From Streptomyces sp. Go-475 (GTDB lineage: Bacteria; Actinomycetota; Actinomycetes; Streptomycetales; Streptomycetaceae), in NCBI RefSeq assembly GCF_003330845.1, contig NZ_CP026121.1:8413501-8477500 (forward strand): a stretch of DNA of 64,000 nt, read 5' to 3'. Below are positions 26,388 through 34,378 of the stretch, piece by piece. A program made the position numbers and the translations under genes. Numbering within the stretch: position 1 is the stretch's first letter; each line of letters starts with the position of its first letter. The notes under the pieces were generated by a model, which saw only the letters and a program-made list of their open reading frames with translations, was not told where the DNA came from and made no database searches.

Positions 26388-28796
26388 GTGGCCGACATTC
26401 CTGCGCGACTGCTGATGTCGCTGGTGAGGCGTGACGCCGGTGAGCGTGAACGGCAGGCGTGGGCCGCGCTGAGTGACTTGGTGCGCGGCTCCGTCGGACC
26501 GGGGGCTCGCGAGATGGCGGCGCTGGAAGAAGAGCCGGCCCGGGCAGCGCGTGCTCACCTGCTGAGCGCCGCCCTGTCCGCACGGGCCGCCGCGGACGCG
26601 GAGTTCGGTGCGGCTCTTCGCGCATGGGCCGAGCGGGCCGGCGAACCGGACATGCCGGCGGACCCGGTCGAGTCCCAGTCGGGCCACGTGCCCGGGGATC
26701 ACCATCGCGGCCGCCTGATCGCCTTGGTGCGGCGTACCGCTGCGGCAGCCGGCGCTCTCGGCAGGGCAGACACGCACGAGCGGCTCCTCAGGCAGTCCTC
26801 CGCCCTGGCGAACGACCGCTTCCGTGTCGTGGTGGTCGGCCGGAGCCGCGTGGGCAAGAGCACCCTGATCAACTCCCTCCTGGGCGCGGAGGTGCTCCCC
26901 CAGGCCCCGCGGCGGACCACCGGGGTGACCACCGTGGTCTCCTACGGACCGGCCCCCACGGCCTATCTGTATCCGGCCCGCTCCGGCGGATACCCGCCAG
27001 CGCCCCGCACAGAGGTCACCGTCCACGACGTTGCGGCGCACCTTGCACCCGGCCGCGACAACTTGTGGCCGGAGCCGCGCTATGAGCGCGCCGAGATCCG
27101 CTGGCCCGCGGAACTGTGTCAGGAGGGACTGGTCTTCGTCGACTCACCCGGCATGGACGCCGACCACTCCTACGGGCGGCACGACACGGGCCCAGCGGTG
27201 CTCGGTGCCGATCTGCTGATCGCGGTGCTGACGGCGAGCGATCCGCTGTCCTTCACGGAGGCCCGGTTCCTCGGCGATCGCCTACGAGCACCGCGGGCCG
27301 TCCCCGCCTTCCTCGTCGTCACCAAGGAGGACCGGGTCCCCGAGCACCAGCGGTCCGCCCTGCGCGCGCACCTGCGCGAGCAGGTGACTCCGCTGATGCG
27401 CGCCGGCGACGCGCTGTTCTTCGTCCATGCTCGCGGGACACCGACGGCCGGCGGCGGACAGGACGGTACGGCGATCCCGGACACGGGCCTGGCCGAACTC
27501 GAACGGGCACTGTTACGACGGGCCGCGGCACAGCGTGTGCCCGCTCTCCTGCGGTCCGCTCGTGACCTGGGAATGACGGTGGACTCCCTGGTGGCATCCG
27601 GGCACGACGCACTGCATCTGCTGCGGAGCGACCAAGCCGTCCTCGCGGAACGGCTGTGGCACGCTCGTCGAGAGGGGACGCTTCTCATCGAACGGACCCG
27701 CGAGTCGATCGTGGTGGAGGGCGAGCGCTTCTTCAACCACGTCGCTGACGAGTGCCCGCGTTGGGCGACGGAGGCGCAGCTCACGGCGAAGGTGAGACTC
27801 CGGCTGCAGGACACTCTGCGGGCCAGGGCCGATGAACTGACCGGTCTGCTCCTGCGGCGGGCGCAGCAGGAGGTGGACCTCTGGACCGAGACGGTGCGTG
27901 GCACGGTGCGGGACGCCTTGGATCACTTGGCCGGTCTCTTCGACACGGCGCCCGTCGACCCGCTCGAGGACTTCACCTTGACGCGCTTGCTGGCGGCCAC
28001 CTCGGTGACACCGACCTCCTTCTCGACGCTGGACCGCATCCTGGGCAGTGTGCCTCTCCCCGGCATGGCGCAGGTCGCCGTCTGGTTGATCTCCCTGTCC
28101 TCGTTCTCCGAACTGGAGGCGCGGCTGCGGGCCGAGACCGCCGAGAAGGTGGCCACGGCGCTGCGCAAGGGAGCGTCGCGCGACGCCGAGGAAGTGGCGG
28201 CACAGGCTGTGGAGCCCCTGCGCGAGTTCCTCCATGCCGCGGAGAACCGCAGTCGGGACGACATACGGTCATGGGCGCAGTCCGTGCGGCGACAAGAGAC
28301 GGACCTGATGTCCTGCCTTGCCTCGCTGCAGGACATCGAAGCCGAGTACCGCCTGCTCGTCGAGGAGATGCGCGCCGCCGAGGAGACGGCCGCGGGTACA
28401 GGCCTCGGACCGGCCACGGGCGGGCGGCAGTCGTGGACGCCTCGTCTGACCCTGCGGACCGCGGCCCTGCGGGTCGGCGAGCCGGTCGTGGTGGACGTAC
28501 GACTCGAACCGGCCGGCCCCGGCGGGGCGGCAGCGGAGGACACGCTGCCTCCCATGGTGCTGGTCTCCTCCGTAGGGTCCGCGGCTTCCCTCGAGCCACC
28601 GGCGACGGAGTACGCCGTCGAAGGCCCGCCCGCGGCGTTCACCTTCATCGCGCGTGAACCCGGCGCTCACCGTCTGCGCTTCACCGTGTACGACCGGGAC
28701 CAGGGGCGCGTGCTCCAGGACTTCGAGGCGATCGTCCACGTCCCGGCGCCCCTCCTCGCGCCGGTCTCCGGCGCTGCCGGAGGGGGAAGCAGTTGA
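26388..28796 (+). CDS. Dynamin-like large GTPase with C-terminal beta-rich domain
   Basis: 802-aa protein. A helical N-terminus of about 140 residues precedes a dynamin-type GTPase: G1 GRSRVGKST (151-159), G2 Thr in RTTGVTT (176-182), G3 DSPGM (252-256), G4 TKED (312-315). A long helical stalk follows, with a hydrophobic segment VPLPGMAQVAVWLISLSSF, and a C-terminal region (about 690-790) that reads as an Ig-like beta-sandwich. Bacterial dynamins act on membranes. The stop lies 2 nt before the start of a CHAT protease gene, so the two are almost surely co-translated and may form a conflict or defence pair. Codon 376 is TTA (27513-27515). Confidence 0.82.
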   Translation: MADIPARLLMSLVRRDAGERERQAWAALSDLVRGSVGPGAREMAALEEEPARAARAHLLSAALSARAAADAEFGAALRAWAERAGEPDMPADPVESQSGHVPGDHHRGRLIALVRRTAAAAGALGRADTHERLLRQSSALANDRFRVVVVGRSRVGKSTLINSLLGAEVLPQAPRRTTGVTTVVSYGPAPTAYLYPARSGGYPPAPRTEVTVHDVAAHLAPGRDNLWPEPRYERAEIRWPAELCQEGLVFVDSPGMDADHSYGRHDTGPAVLGADLLIAVLTASDPLSFTEARFLGDRLRAPRAVPAFLVVTKEDRVPEHQRSALRAHLREQVTPLMRAGDALFFVHARGTPTAGGGQDGTAIPDTGLAELERALLRRAAAQRVPALLRSARDLGMTVDSLVASGHDALHLLRSDQAVLAERLWHARREGTLLIERTRESIVVEGERFFNHVADECPRWATEAQLTAKVRLRLQDTLRARADELTGLLLRRAQQEVDLWTETVRGTVRDALDHLAGLFDTAPVDPLEDFTLTRLLAATSVTPTSFSTLDRILGSVPLPGMAQVAVWLISLSSFSELEARLRAETAEKVATALRKGASRDAEEVAAQAVEPLREFLHAAENRSRDDIRSWAQSVRRQETDLMSCLASLQDIEAEYRLLVEEMRAAEETAAGTGLGPATGGRQSWTPRLTLRTAALRVGEPVVVDVRLEPAGPGGAAAEDTLPPMVLVSSVGSAASLEPPATEYAVEGPPAAFTFIAREPGAHRLRFTVYDRDQGRVLQDFEAIVHVPAPLLAPVSGAAGGGSS

Positions 28797-28798
28797 CC

Positions 28799-30079
28799 AT
28801 GTCCGAGGAGGCGACGGTTCGTGTTCTGCACAATCCGTCGCGCGACTTCACGACTCTGCCCGCGAGGCGGGGAGGGGCTGACGCGGCACCGCCCGGGGAA
28901 GCACCGCTGGACCTCATCGTGGCCCTGCGACGCAGTGGAACCGACGGGCTCCACATGACGGCCTTCAGGCCCGGCGAGCGCAGCCCACGGACTCGGATCC
29001 ACCATGCGTACCTCACCGCTTCCGCCACCGCCGTCCTCAGGACGGCCGGACGGCTGCGTACGACCTGGCGCGATCTCTTCGTACGGCATCAGCTCGTGGA
29101 CGGCGACGGCACCGCCGTCGCTGGATACCCGCTCGCCGACGCGGCCGATCTGACCCCGTACGCGGCGGACGCCGAACTGCTCACCACCGAGCTCGCCAGG
29201 GAGGGCCAGTACCTGCTCGACCGGCTCCTCGCCGGGGAGAACCATGAGGTGAGGGAGTTCCGCGCGCACCTGTTGGGCGTGCTCGGCGGGGAGGAAGGAC
29301 TGCGCATCAGCTTCGACTCCGACCTCCATCTGCCCTGGCCGATGCTCGCCGTCGAAACGCCGGACGCCCCGCACGCGTTCTCCGGATTCCTCGGCTACCG
29401 GCACCAGGTGGAGCAGACCGGGGCGTCGTACCCGATGATCCAGGGCGAGGTGGCTCCTCGCCGGTTGCCGGCGGCGAGCCTCAACACGGATGTGGCCCTT
29501 GCCCAAGTGGGCCGGGCACCGCAGGTCCGCAAGCTGTTGGAGGAACGCGCGACCCTGACCGTGCGGACGCAGTCCGCGGCGCTGCTGAGTGCCTTGTCCG
29601 ATGCCGTACTGGACGACGACATCATGTACTTCTGGTGTCACGGCCGCTTCGTCGACAACGGCTCGCAGCATCCGCACCTCGCCGTCAAGCTGTCCGACGA
29701 ACGGTGCATCGACGCGGATCTGATCCTGCGGGAACGGACCAGGCACCGAGGCTCCACGGACGCGATCTTCCGTCCGTTCGTCCTCCTCAACGCCTGCCAC
29801 GCCGGCCAGGCGGCCTCCTCGCCGGAACTCGAGCATCTGGGCAGAGCTCTGGTCGACATGGGCGCGTGCGGTGTGCTGGGCTCACAGATAGAGATCCCGC
29901 AGAGCTTCGCGGCGGAGTACGCCTACGCGTTCCTCGACCTCTATCTGGGCAGTGGTCTGACGGCCGGCGAGATCACCATGGCCCTCGTGCACCGCTTCGC
30001 ACGGGAGTTCTCCAACCCGCTGGCGTTGACCTACACGCTGCACTGCGGAATCGACAGTCGGCTGGAGACCACACGATGA
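28799..30079 (+). CDS. CHAT-domain (caspase-like) protease partnered with the dynamin GTPase
   Basis: 426-aa protein. The C-terminal half is a CHAT peptidase with the catalytic dyad visible as His281 in YFWCHGRF and Cys333 in LLNACHAGQ, followed by the typical LVDMGACGVLGSQ strand. The N-terminal 250 residues match nothing I recognise and may be a sensor or GTPase-binding region. The start ATG at 28799 has GGAGGGGGAA about 10 nt upstream; a TTG at 28793 is a weaker choice. It lies directly after the dynamin gene. CHAT proteases in other systems cleave effectors on activation; here substrate and trigger are unknown. Confidence 0.82.
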   Translation: MSEEATVRVLHNPSRDFTTLPARRGGADAAPPGEAPLDLIVALRRSGTDGLHMTAFRPGERSPRTRIHHAYLTASATAVLRTAGRLRTTWRDLFVRHQLVDGDGTAVAGYPLADAADLTPYAADAELLTTELAREGQYLLDRLLAGENHEVREFRAHLLGVLGGEEGLRISFDSDLHLPWPMLAVETPDAPHAFSGFLGYRHQVEQTGASYPMIQGEVAPRRLPAASLNTDVALAQVGRAPQVRKLLEERATLTVRTQSAALLSALSDAVLDDDIMYFWCHGRFVDNGSQHPHLAVKLSDERCIDADLILRERTRHRGSTDAIFRPFVLLNACHAGQAASSPELEHLGRALVDMGACGVLGSQIEIPQSFAAEYAYAFLDLYLGSGLTAGEITMALVHRFAREFSNPLALTYTLHCGIDSRLETTR

Positions 30080-30194
30080 TCCGTCGATCAGCGGGTGGTC
30101 ATTTCTCGTCAGATCCGTCACTGCTGAGAAAAAGGTGTGAATGTTTCCGCGTGGTTCGGGCATACGCAGCGCAAACCACAGAGAGGGGCGCTAC

Positions 30195-30446
30195 GTGCTC
30201 GTACCGGACCGGAAGGCCGTCAGAGAGCTGCTGACGCGGTATGCGTCGCTGAGGATCGCTCAAGCGGAGAGGCACACGCCGGCGACGGCACGCGAACTGG
30301 ACGACGTCAGTTACACGCTGTGCGTGATGATGGGGACGTCCGACATCAGCGATGCCATCGCCAAGGCGGATGTGCTGCTGCTCACCAAGGAGCGGTCCGC
30401 TGCCGCGGACGCGGACGGGGAGAACGGTCTGACGCTGGTCGGCTGA
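30195..30446 (+). CDS. DUF5133-family small protein (83 aa)
   Basis: Begins MLVPDRKAVRELLTRYASLRIAQ and contains DDVSYTLCVMMGTSDISDAIAKADVLL, the pattern of the DUF5133 proteins that are widespread in Streptomyces and have no known function. All-helical, no signal peptide. GTG at 30195 is chosen because AGAGGGG lies just upstream and the homology-like region starts there. It is 115 nt downstream of the CHAT gene on the same strand, so it may belong to the same unit or have its own promoter. Confidence 0.7.
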   Translation: MLVPDRKAVRELLTRYASLRIAQAERHTPATARELDDVSYTLCVMMGTSDISDAIAKADVLLLTKERSAAADADGENGLTLVG

Positions 30447-30448
30447 GA

Positions 30449-31459
30449 TCAGGAGCCCGGGCCCGGACCCGGAGCTGCCCCGGCGGTCCGGGAACGGGCC
30501 GCCGGGGCAGCGGTCTTCCCGTGGAACGCCGTGCGGTACGCGTACGGCGTGGTGCCCACCACCTTGCGGAACCGCTCCCGGAACGCCGTCGGTGACCCGA
30601 ACCCGGCCTGCCGCGCGATCCGTTCGACCGAGTGGTCGGTGTTCTCCAGCAGGTACTGGGCGCGCCGCACCCGCGCCCGCAGCAGCCACTGCAACGGCGT
30701 GGTGCCGGTCTGCTCACGGAAGCGGCGGCTGAAGGTCCGCTCGCTCATCCCCGCGCGCGCCGCCAGCGCCCCGAGTGTCACCTCCTGCGCGAGGTTGTCG
30801 TCGATCCACTCCAGCAGCGGTTCGAGCGCCGAGCCCCGGGGCACGGGCGGGTGCTCGTGCACGATGAACTGGGCCTGGCCGCCCTCCCGTTCCAGCGGCA
30901 TGACCGACATCCGGGCGATGCCCGCCGCGACGGCCGACCCCAGGTCCCGGCGGATCATGTGCAGGCACAGATCCAGCGCGGCGGCCGCGCCGGCCGAGGT
31001 GAGGATCTGCCCGTTGTCCACGTACAGCACGTCCGGTTCCACCTCGACCCGCGGGAACCGGCGGGCCAGGTCGCCCGCGGCGACCCAGTGCGTGGTGGCG
31101 CGCAGCCCGTCCAGCAGCCCCGCCTCCGCCAGGACGAACGCGCCCACGCACACGGACGCGATGCGGGTACCGGCCTCGGCCGCCTGCCGCAGGGCGGCCA
31201 GCACCCGGGCGGAGGGCGGCGCCGCCTCGGGCGAGCAGCCCGGCACGATGACGGTGTCGGCCTCGGCCAGGGCTTCCAGCCCCCGGTCGACGCGCAGGGT
31301 GAAACCGCCGTCCGCCCGCACCTCCGGTGTCTCGGCGCACAACCGGACCCGGTAGGCGGGCCGCCCGTCCGGCAGCCGGGTCCACGCGAACGTCTGCTGG
31401 GGCGCCGCCATGTCGAACGGCACCACGTGATCGAGAACCAGGATCGCCACGGTGTGCAT
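30449..31459 (-). CDS. GlxA-type AraC regulator with DJ-1/PfpI domain
   Basis: 336-aa transcriptional regulator. The N-terminal class-I glutamine-amidotransferase-like domain (MHTVAILVLDHVVPFDMAAPQQTF, IASVCVGAFVLAEAGLLDG with the elbow Cys) is followed by two AraC helix-turn-helix motifs: LGALAARAGMSERTFSRRFREQTG and VERIARQAGFGSPTAFRERFRKVVG. The ATG at 31457-31459 fits the domain start. Such proteins often control neighbouring metabolic or detoxification genes; the divergent small membrane protein at 31645 is a candidate target. Confidence 0.88.
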   Translation of the reverse strand: MHTVAILVLDHVVPFDMAAPQQTFAWTRLPDGRPAYRVRLCAETPEVRADGGFTLRVDRGLEALAEADTVIVPGCSPEAAPPSARVLAALRQAAEAGTRIASVCVGAFVLAEAGLLDGLRATTHWVAAGDLARRFPRVEVEPDVLYVDNGQILTSAGAAAALDLCLHMIRRDLGSAVAAGIARMSVMPLEREGGQAQFIVHEHPPVPRGSALEPLLEWIDDNLAQEVTLGALAARAGMSERTFSRRFREQTGTTPLQWLLRARVRRAQYLLENTDHSVERIARQAGFGSPTAFRERFRKVVGTTPYAYRTAFHGKTAAPAARSRTAGAAPGPGPGS

Positions 31460-31644
31460 GGCCGCCACCCTAGGGGCATTTCCGCCAACCCCGTGACATG
31501 GGGACCGCGGTGGCTCCCGCAGCAGAGGAGCAGGTCGGGGGAGTTGGCGGGAATCCGTGGGAAGCTGTCGTTCCAGCCCCTGGGAGATCACGTCGGGGCT
31601 TCCTAGCGTGGGCGCTGTCGATCGTCTTCACGGAAAGAGCCCCG

Positions 31645-32118
31645 GTGACCAAGATCCTGCTGTCCCTCCATGTCCTGGCCGCCATCGTCGCCATCGGTCC
31701 CGTGACCGTCGCGGCCAGCATGTTCCCTCCGGCGGCGCGCCGCGCGGCTCCCGCGGACGGCGACGCCCCCGGCCCGTCGGCGCTCGGCACGGTCGCGCTG
31801 TTGCACCGCATCTGCCGCGTCTACGCCGGTGTCGGACTGACGGTCCCGCTCTTCGGGTTCGCCACCGGCGCCGCCATGGGCGTCCTGGGCAGCGGATGGC
31901 TCGTCACCTCCATCGCGCTGACCGCCGCTGCCGCGGGCGTCCTGGTCGCGTTCGTCCTGCCCCGTCAGGAGGAAGTCCTCGGGCAGTTGAAGGGCGAGCA
32001 GACCATGGACCACCGGAGCACCGTGCAACTCGCCATGTTCACCGGGATCTTCAACCTGCTCTGGGCCACGGTCACCGTCCTGATGATCGTCCGGCCGGGT
32101 TCCACGACCGGAGCCTGA
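31645..32118 (+). CDS. Four-helix membrane protein (DUF2269-like)
   Basis: 157-aa integral membrane protein with about four hydrophobic helices: ILLSLHVLAAIVAIGPVTVA, IC RVYAGVGLTVPLFGFATG, WLVTSIALTAAAAGVLVAFVL, and VQLAMFTGIFNLLWATVTVLMIV. The first helix with a conserved-looking His and the overall size resemble the DUF2269 family. The GTG at 31645 is preceded by GGAAAG. It is divergent from the GlxA-type regulator. Function unknown. Confidence 0.65.
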   Translation: MTKILLSLHVLAAIVAIGPVTVAASMFPPAARRAAPADGDAPGPSALGTVALLHRICRVYAGVGLTVPLFGFATGAAMGVLGSGWLVTSIALTAAAAGVLVAFVLPRQEEVLGQLKGEQTMDHRSTVQLAMFTGIFNLLWATVTVLMIVRPGSTTGA

Positions 32119-32255
32119 GATCGCCCCGTTGCGCCTGTCACGGATGTCCGGTCTGCGTCAAGTCATCCCAGGGAATTCACACTCCGGGACTCTGTGCCGC
32201 CTACACTCGCAGTCTCGCCCCCGTGGGGCCGACGAGCAGAAAGGCACGTTGACGG

Positions 32256-32459
32256 GTGTTCCAGGATTCCCCCATCTACGACCGACTCATCGCGGAGCGC
32301 GGCGACGTACCCGCACAGGTGCGCCGCGAGGCCGAACGTGTGAGCAGGGAACTGGAGCTGGTCATGCGGCCCTCGCAGTCCCTCGGCTACGACCGGCCGC
32401 ACTCCCCGGGGGCGGGCTGGCAGCGCGCCGGCATGCTCCCCGGCCCGCGACCCCAGTGA
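32256..32459 (+). CDS. Small conserved Streptomyces protein (67 aa)
   Basis: Begins MFQDSPIYDRLIAERGDVPAQVRREAERVSRELELVM, a pattern I recognise from many Streptomyces genomes without an assigned function. Predicted mostly helical, then a disordered Pro/Gly tail. GTG start at 32256 with AAAGG about 11 nt upstream. Convergent with the graspetide ligase gene, with a strong hairpin between them. Confidence 0.65.
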   Translation: MFQDSPIYDRLIAERGDVPAQVRREAERVSRELELVMRPSQSLGYDRPHSPGAGWQRAGMLPGPRPQ

Positions 32460-32463
32460 CCCG

Positions 32464-32495
32464 GCGCCGGGCCCGATGTGTGGCGGGCCCGGTGC
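32464..32495. terminator. Hairpin between convergent genes
   Basis: 12-bp stem GCGCCGGGCCCG/CGGGCCCGGTGC (one G-T wobble) with an 8-nt loop. It lies between the 67-aa protein gene and the tgmB stop, ending just before 32496. Confidence 0.7.
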
Positions 32496-33479
32496 TCAGC
32501 GCACCGTCGCGTTCGAGCCGTCGAGGCGCGACGGCTCCTCCGGGACCGGCCGGGCCAGCCACTCGGCGATGGTGCGGGCGATCGGCTGACCCGTCTCCAC
32601 CTCGACGAACCCGAACTGCCCGGACTGGTTGCACTCCAGGAACCACCAGGTCCCGTCGGCGTCCTCCGCGAAGTCGAAGGCGCCGTACGCCAGTTCGGCC
32701 TCGCGCAGATACGCCAGGACGCCCGTCGCGACGCGCGGCGGCACGTCGGCCGGCTGCCAGGGCGCGCCGGGTGCCGCGAACCGCACGTCGACCTCGTCGG
32801 GATCCGCGTCCGCAGCGGTCGCCTTGCGGGCCGCCAGCATCCGTTCGCCCACGACGGTGAGCCGGATGTCGGCCCGCTTGGCGATCCGCCGCTGTAACAG
32901 CGTCGGTCCGAACGCGACGGCGGAGAAGTCCGTGTCCGGCGCGACCCGGGTCGTCGGCACCGCCCGTGGCGGGTCCTGCGGATGCGCGCCCGACACCGGC
33001 TTGACCACCAGATCCGGGTAGCGCTCGGCGAACTCGCGGGCCGCGCGCGGGAAGGTCGTGATCAGCGTCGCCGGCACGGGCAGGCCGCACCGCTGGGCCA
33101 GACGCAGCTGCCAGGGCTTGTGCCGGGCCCGGCCGGCCGCGTCGGGATGGTTCATCCAGCGCGCCTCCGAGCCCCGCAGCATGCCGTAGAGCGCCTGCGC
33201 GGCCTCCTCGGTCAGCCACGCGGACGGCTGCGCCGCCCGCGCGGCCGGGGTGCCGGGCCGGCGCACCCAGACCGACCGCAACCCCCCGATGCTCACCAGC
33301 CGCCCCCCGGCGGACAGATGGCCGCGGAACCGGCCGTGGACGTACTCCCCTGACAGCGCGACGCCCCCCGTGAGGTCGGCGGGGTCGACCCGGACCACCG
33401 GAACCCCGGCGCCGTTCAGGTGCACGACCACCATGTCCGCGGTCACGTCCTCCTCACAGGTGAGGATCAGTACGGTCAT
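32496..33479 (-). CDS. tgmB: ATP-grasp graspetide ligase (RiPP maturase)
   Basis: 327-aa ATP-grasp enzyme of the MvdC/MvdD-TgmB type, which installs side-chain ester or amide links in a precursor peptide. Recognisable parts are the N-terminal TVLILTCEEDVTADMVVVHLNG, LVVKPVSGA (ATP-binding Lys), FGPTLLQRRIAKRADIRLTVVGERMLAARK, and the Mg-binding FDFAEDADGTWWFLECNQSGQFGFVE. The precursor gene tgmA lies 16 nt upstream. Codon 195 is TTA (32895-32897). The methyltransferase that often accompanies such pairs is not adjacent. Confidence 0.88.
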   Translation of the reverse strand: MTVLILTCEEDVTADMVVVHLNGAGVPVVRVDPADLTGGVALSGEYVHGRFRGHLSAGGRLVSIGGLRSVWVRRPGTPAARAAQPSAWLTEEAAQALYGMLRGSEARWMNHPDAAGRARHKPWQLRLAQRCGLPVPATLITTFPRAAREFAERYPDLVVKPVSGAHPQDPPRAVPTTRVAPDTDFSAVAFGPTLLQRRIAKRADIRLTVVGERMLAARKATAADADPDEVDVRFAAPGAPWQPADVPPRVATGVLAYLREAELAYGAFDFAEDADGTWWFLECNQSGQFGFVEVETGQPIARTIAEWLARPVPEEPSRLDGSNATVR

Positions 33480-33495
33480 CTTCGGCGGCCCGCGG

Positions 33496-33687
33496 TCAGT
33501 CGTCGAAGTGGGTCTTGGAACCGGCGGTGGACGTCGTGGTGCCGAACTCTCTCAACACGGCGAAGTCGCAGGCGGCGACCCGGCCGTCGCGGAGCACGTT
33601 CAGCTGCAGCCCGGCGTCGTACACGTACGGAGTGGCCGCTTCCAACTCCACTGCCGGGCGCGCGTAGTTGAGCGCGAACGGTTGCAT
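33496..33687 (-). CDS. tgmA: Graspetide precursor peptide (putative ATP-grasp target RiPP)
   Basis: 63-aa precursor. The leader begins MQPFALNYARPAVELEAATPYVYDAG. The C-terminal core ends TTTSTAGSKTHFDD, rich in Thr/Ser donors followed by an Asp-Asp acceptor pair, which is the known signature of this precursor family. The ATP-grasp ligase follows immediately. Likely links are esters between Thr/Ser hydroxyls and the terminal Asp side chains. ATG at 33685-33687 with a GAGGGAGAG ribosome-binding site. Confidence 0.88.
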   Translation of the reverse strand: MQPFALNYARPAVELEAATPYVYDAGLQLNVLRDGRVAACDFAVLREFGTTTSTAGSKTHFDD

Positions 33688-33775
33688 CGTCTCTCCCTCG
33701 TCGGTACTGCGCCGATCAAGCGAAGGTCCAGGGGCGCGGCCACCCGGTCCGCCGGCTCGTTTCGGCTTCCAGAGA

Positions 33776-33781
33776 CTTATA
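33776..33781 (-). promoter_or_regulatory. Possible -10 element for tgmAB
   Basis: TATAAG on the minus strand, about 90 nt upstream of the tgmA ATG, in an unusually AT-rich stretch (33760-33830). No convincing -35 was found, so this is tentative. Confidence 0.3.
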
Positions 33782-33819
33782 CGAATCGAACGGGTGGTTG
33801 GTTTCCTTACTTTCCGTAG

Positions 33820-34131
33820 TCATCGGGCCGGTTGACGGTCCGGCCGGTGTGACGTACTGCGTTCCCGCTCGCCGAGGGAGCCGCGGACAGTGCGCAGAGC
33901 GAGCAGCAGGACACCGATGTCGTCCAGGTACACGGGGTCGGGCAGCAGGTCGGCGGGCAGCACGAAATACAGGACCGCGCCCCAGAAGACCCACCGCGGG
34001 CCGGTGGGCAGCCCCGCGCGCCGCAGATCGCGCCGGGTCCGCACCAGCCGCACGAGGACGCCGACGGCGAAGGCGAGGACGAGGGCCGCGAGACCCGTGA
34101 GCAGAATGATCACCGTTGTGGTCGTATCCAC
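33820..34131 (-). CDS. DUF1232 (YkvA-like) membrane protein
   Basis: 103-aa protein with an N-terminal membrane helix (TVIILLTGLAALVLAFAVGVLVRLV) and the YkvA/DUF1232 signature WGAVLYFVLPADLLPDPVYLDDIGVLLLALRTV. GTG start at 34129-34131 behind AGGAGGAGG. Function unknown in the whole family. It lies upstream of tgmA on the same strand with 132 nt between; I see no evidence that it belongs to the graspetide unit. Confidence 0.8.
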   Translation of the reverse strand: MDTTTTVIILLTGLAALVLAFAVGVLVRLVRTRRDLRRAGLPTGPRWVFWGAVLYFVLPADLLPDPVYLDDIGVLLLALRTVRGSLGERERSTSHRPDRQPAR

Positions 34132-34378
34132 GGGCTGCCCTCCTCCTGGCGTGCCGCGACACGGGGTGTCCCTTCCTGGATTCCCGTTTCCGGCGGCTGT
34201 ATTGCGCCCGGGGCCCGACATGTCGGCGCGTCGGCGGATTTTCCCGTGCGGGCGGTCATCCCGGTGGCTCACCCGAGTGGCACGGTGTGACGGGGGCGCC
34301 TAGTAATGGTCACCGTAACGTCGCTCGTCACACGACGGGGGGCGCAGGAGCGGCCGCACTCTTCCCATGGAGGCGAGT

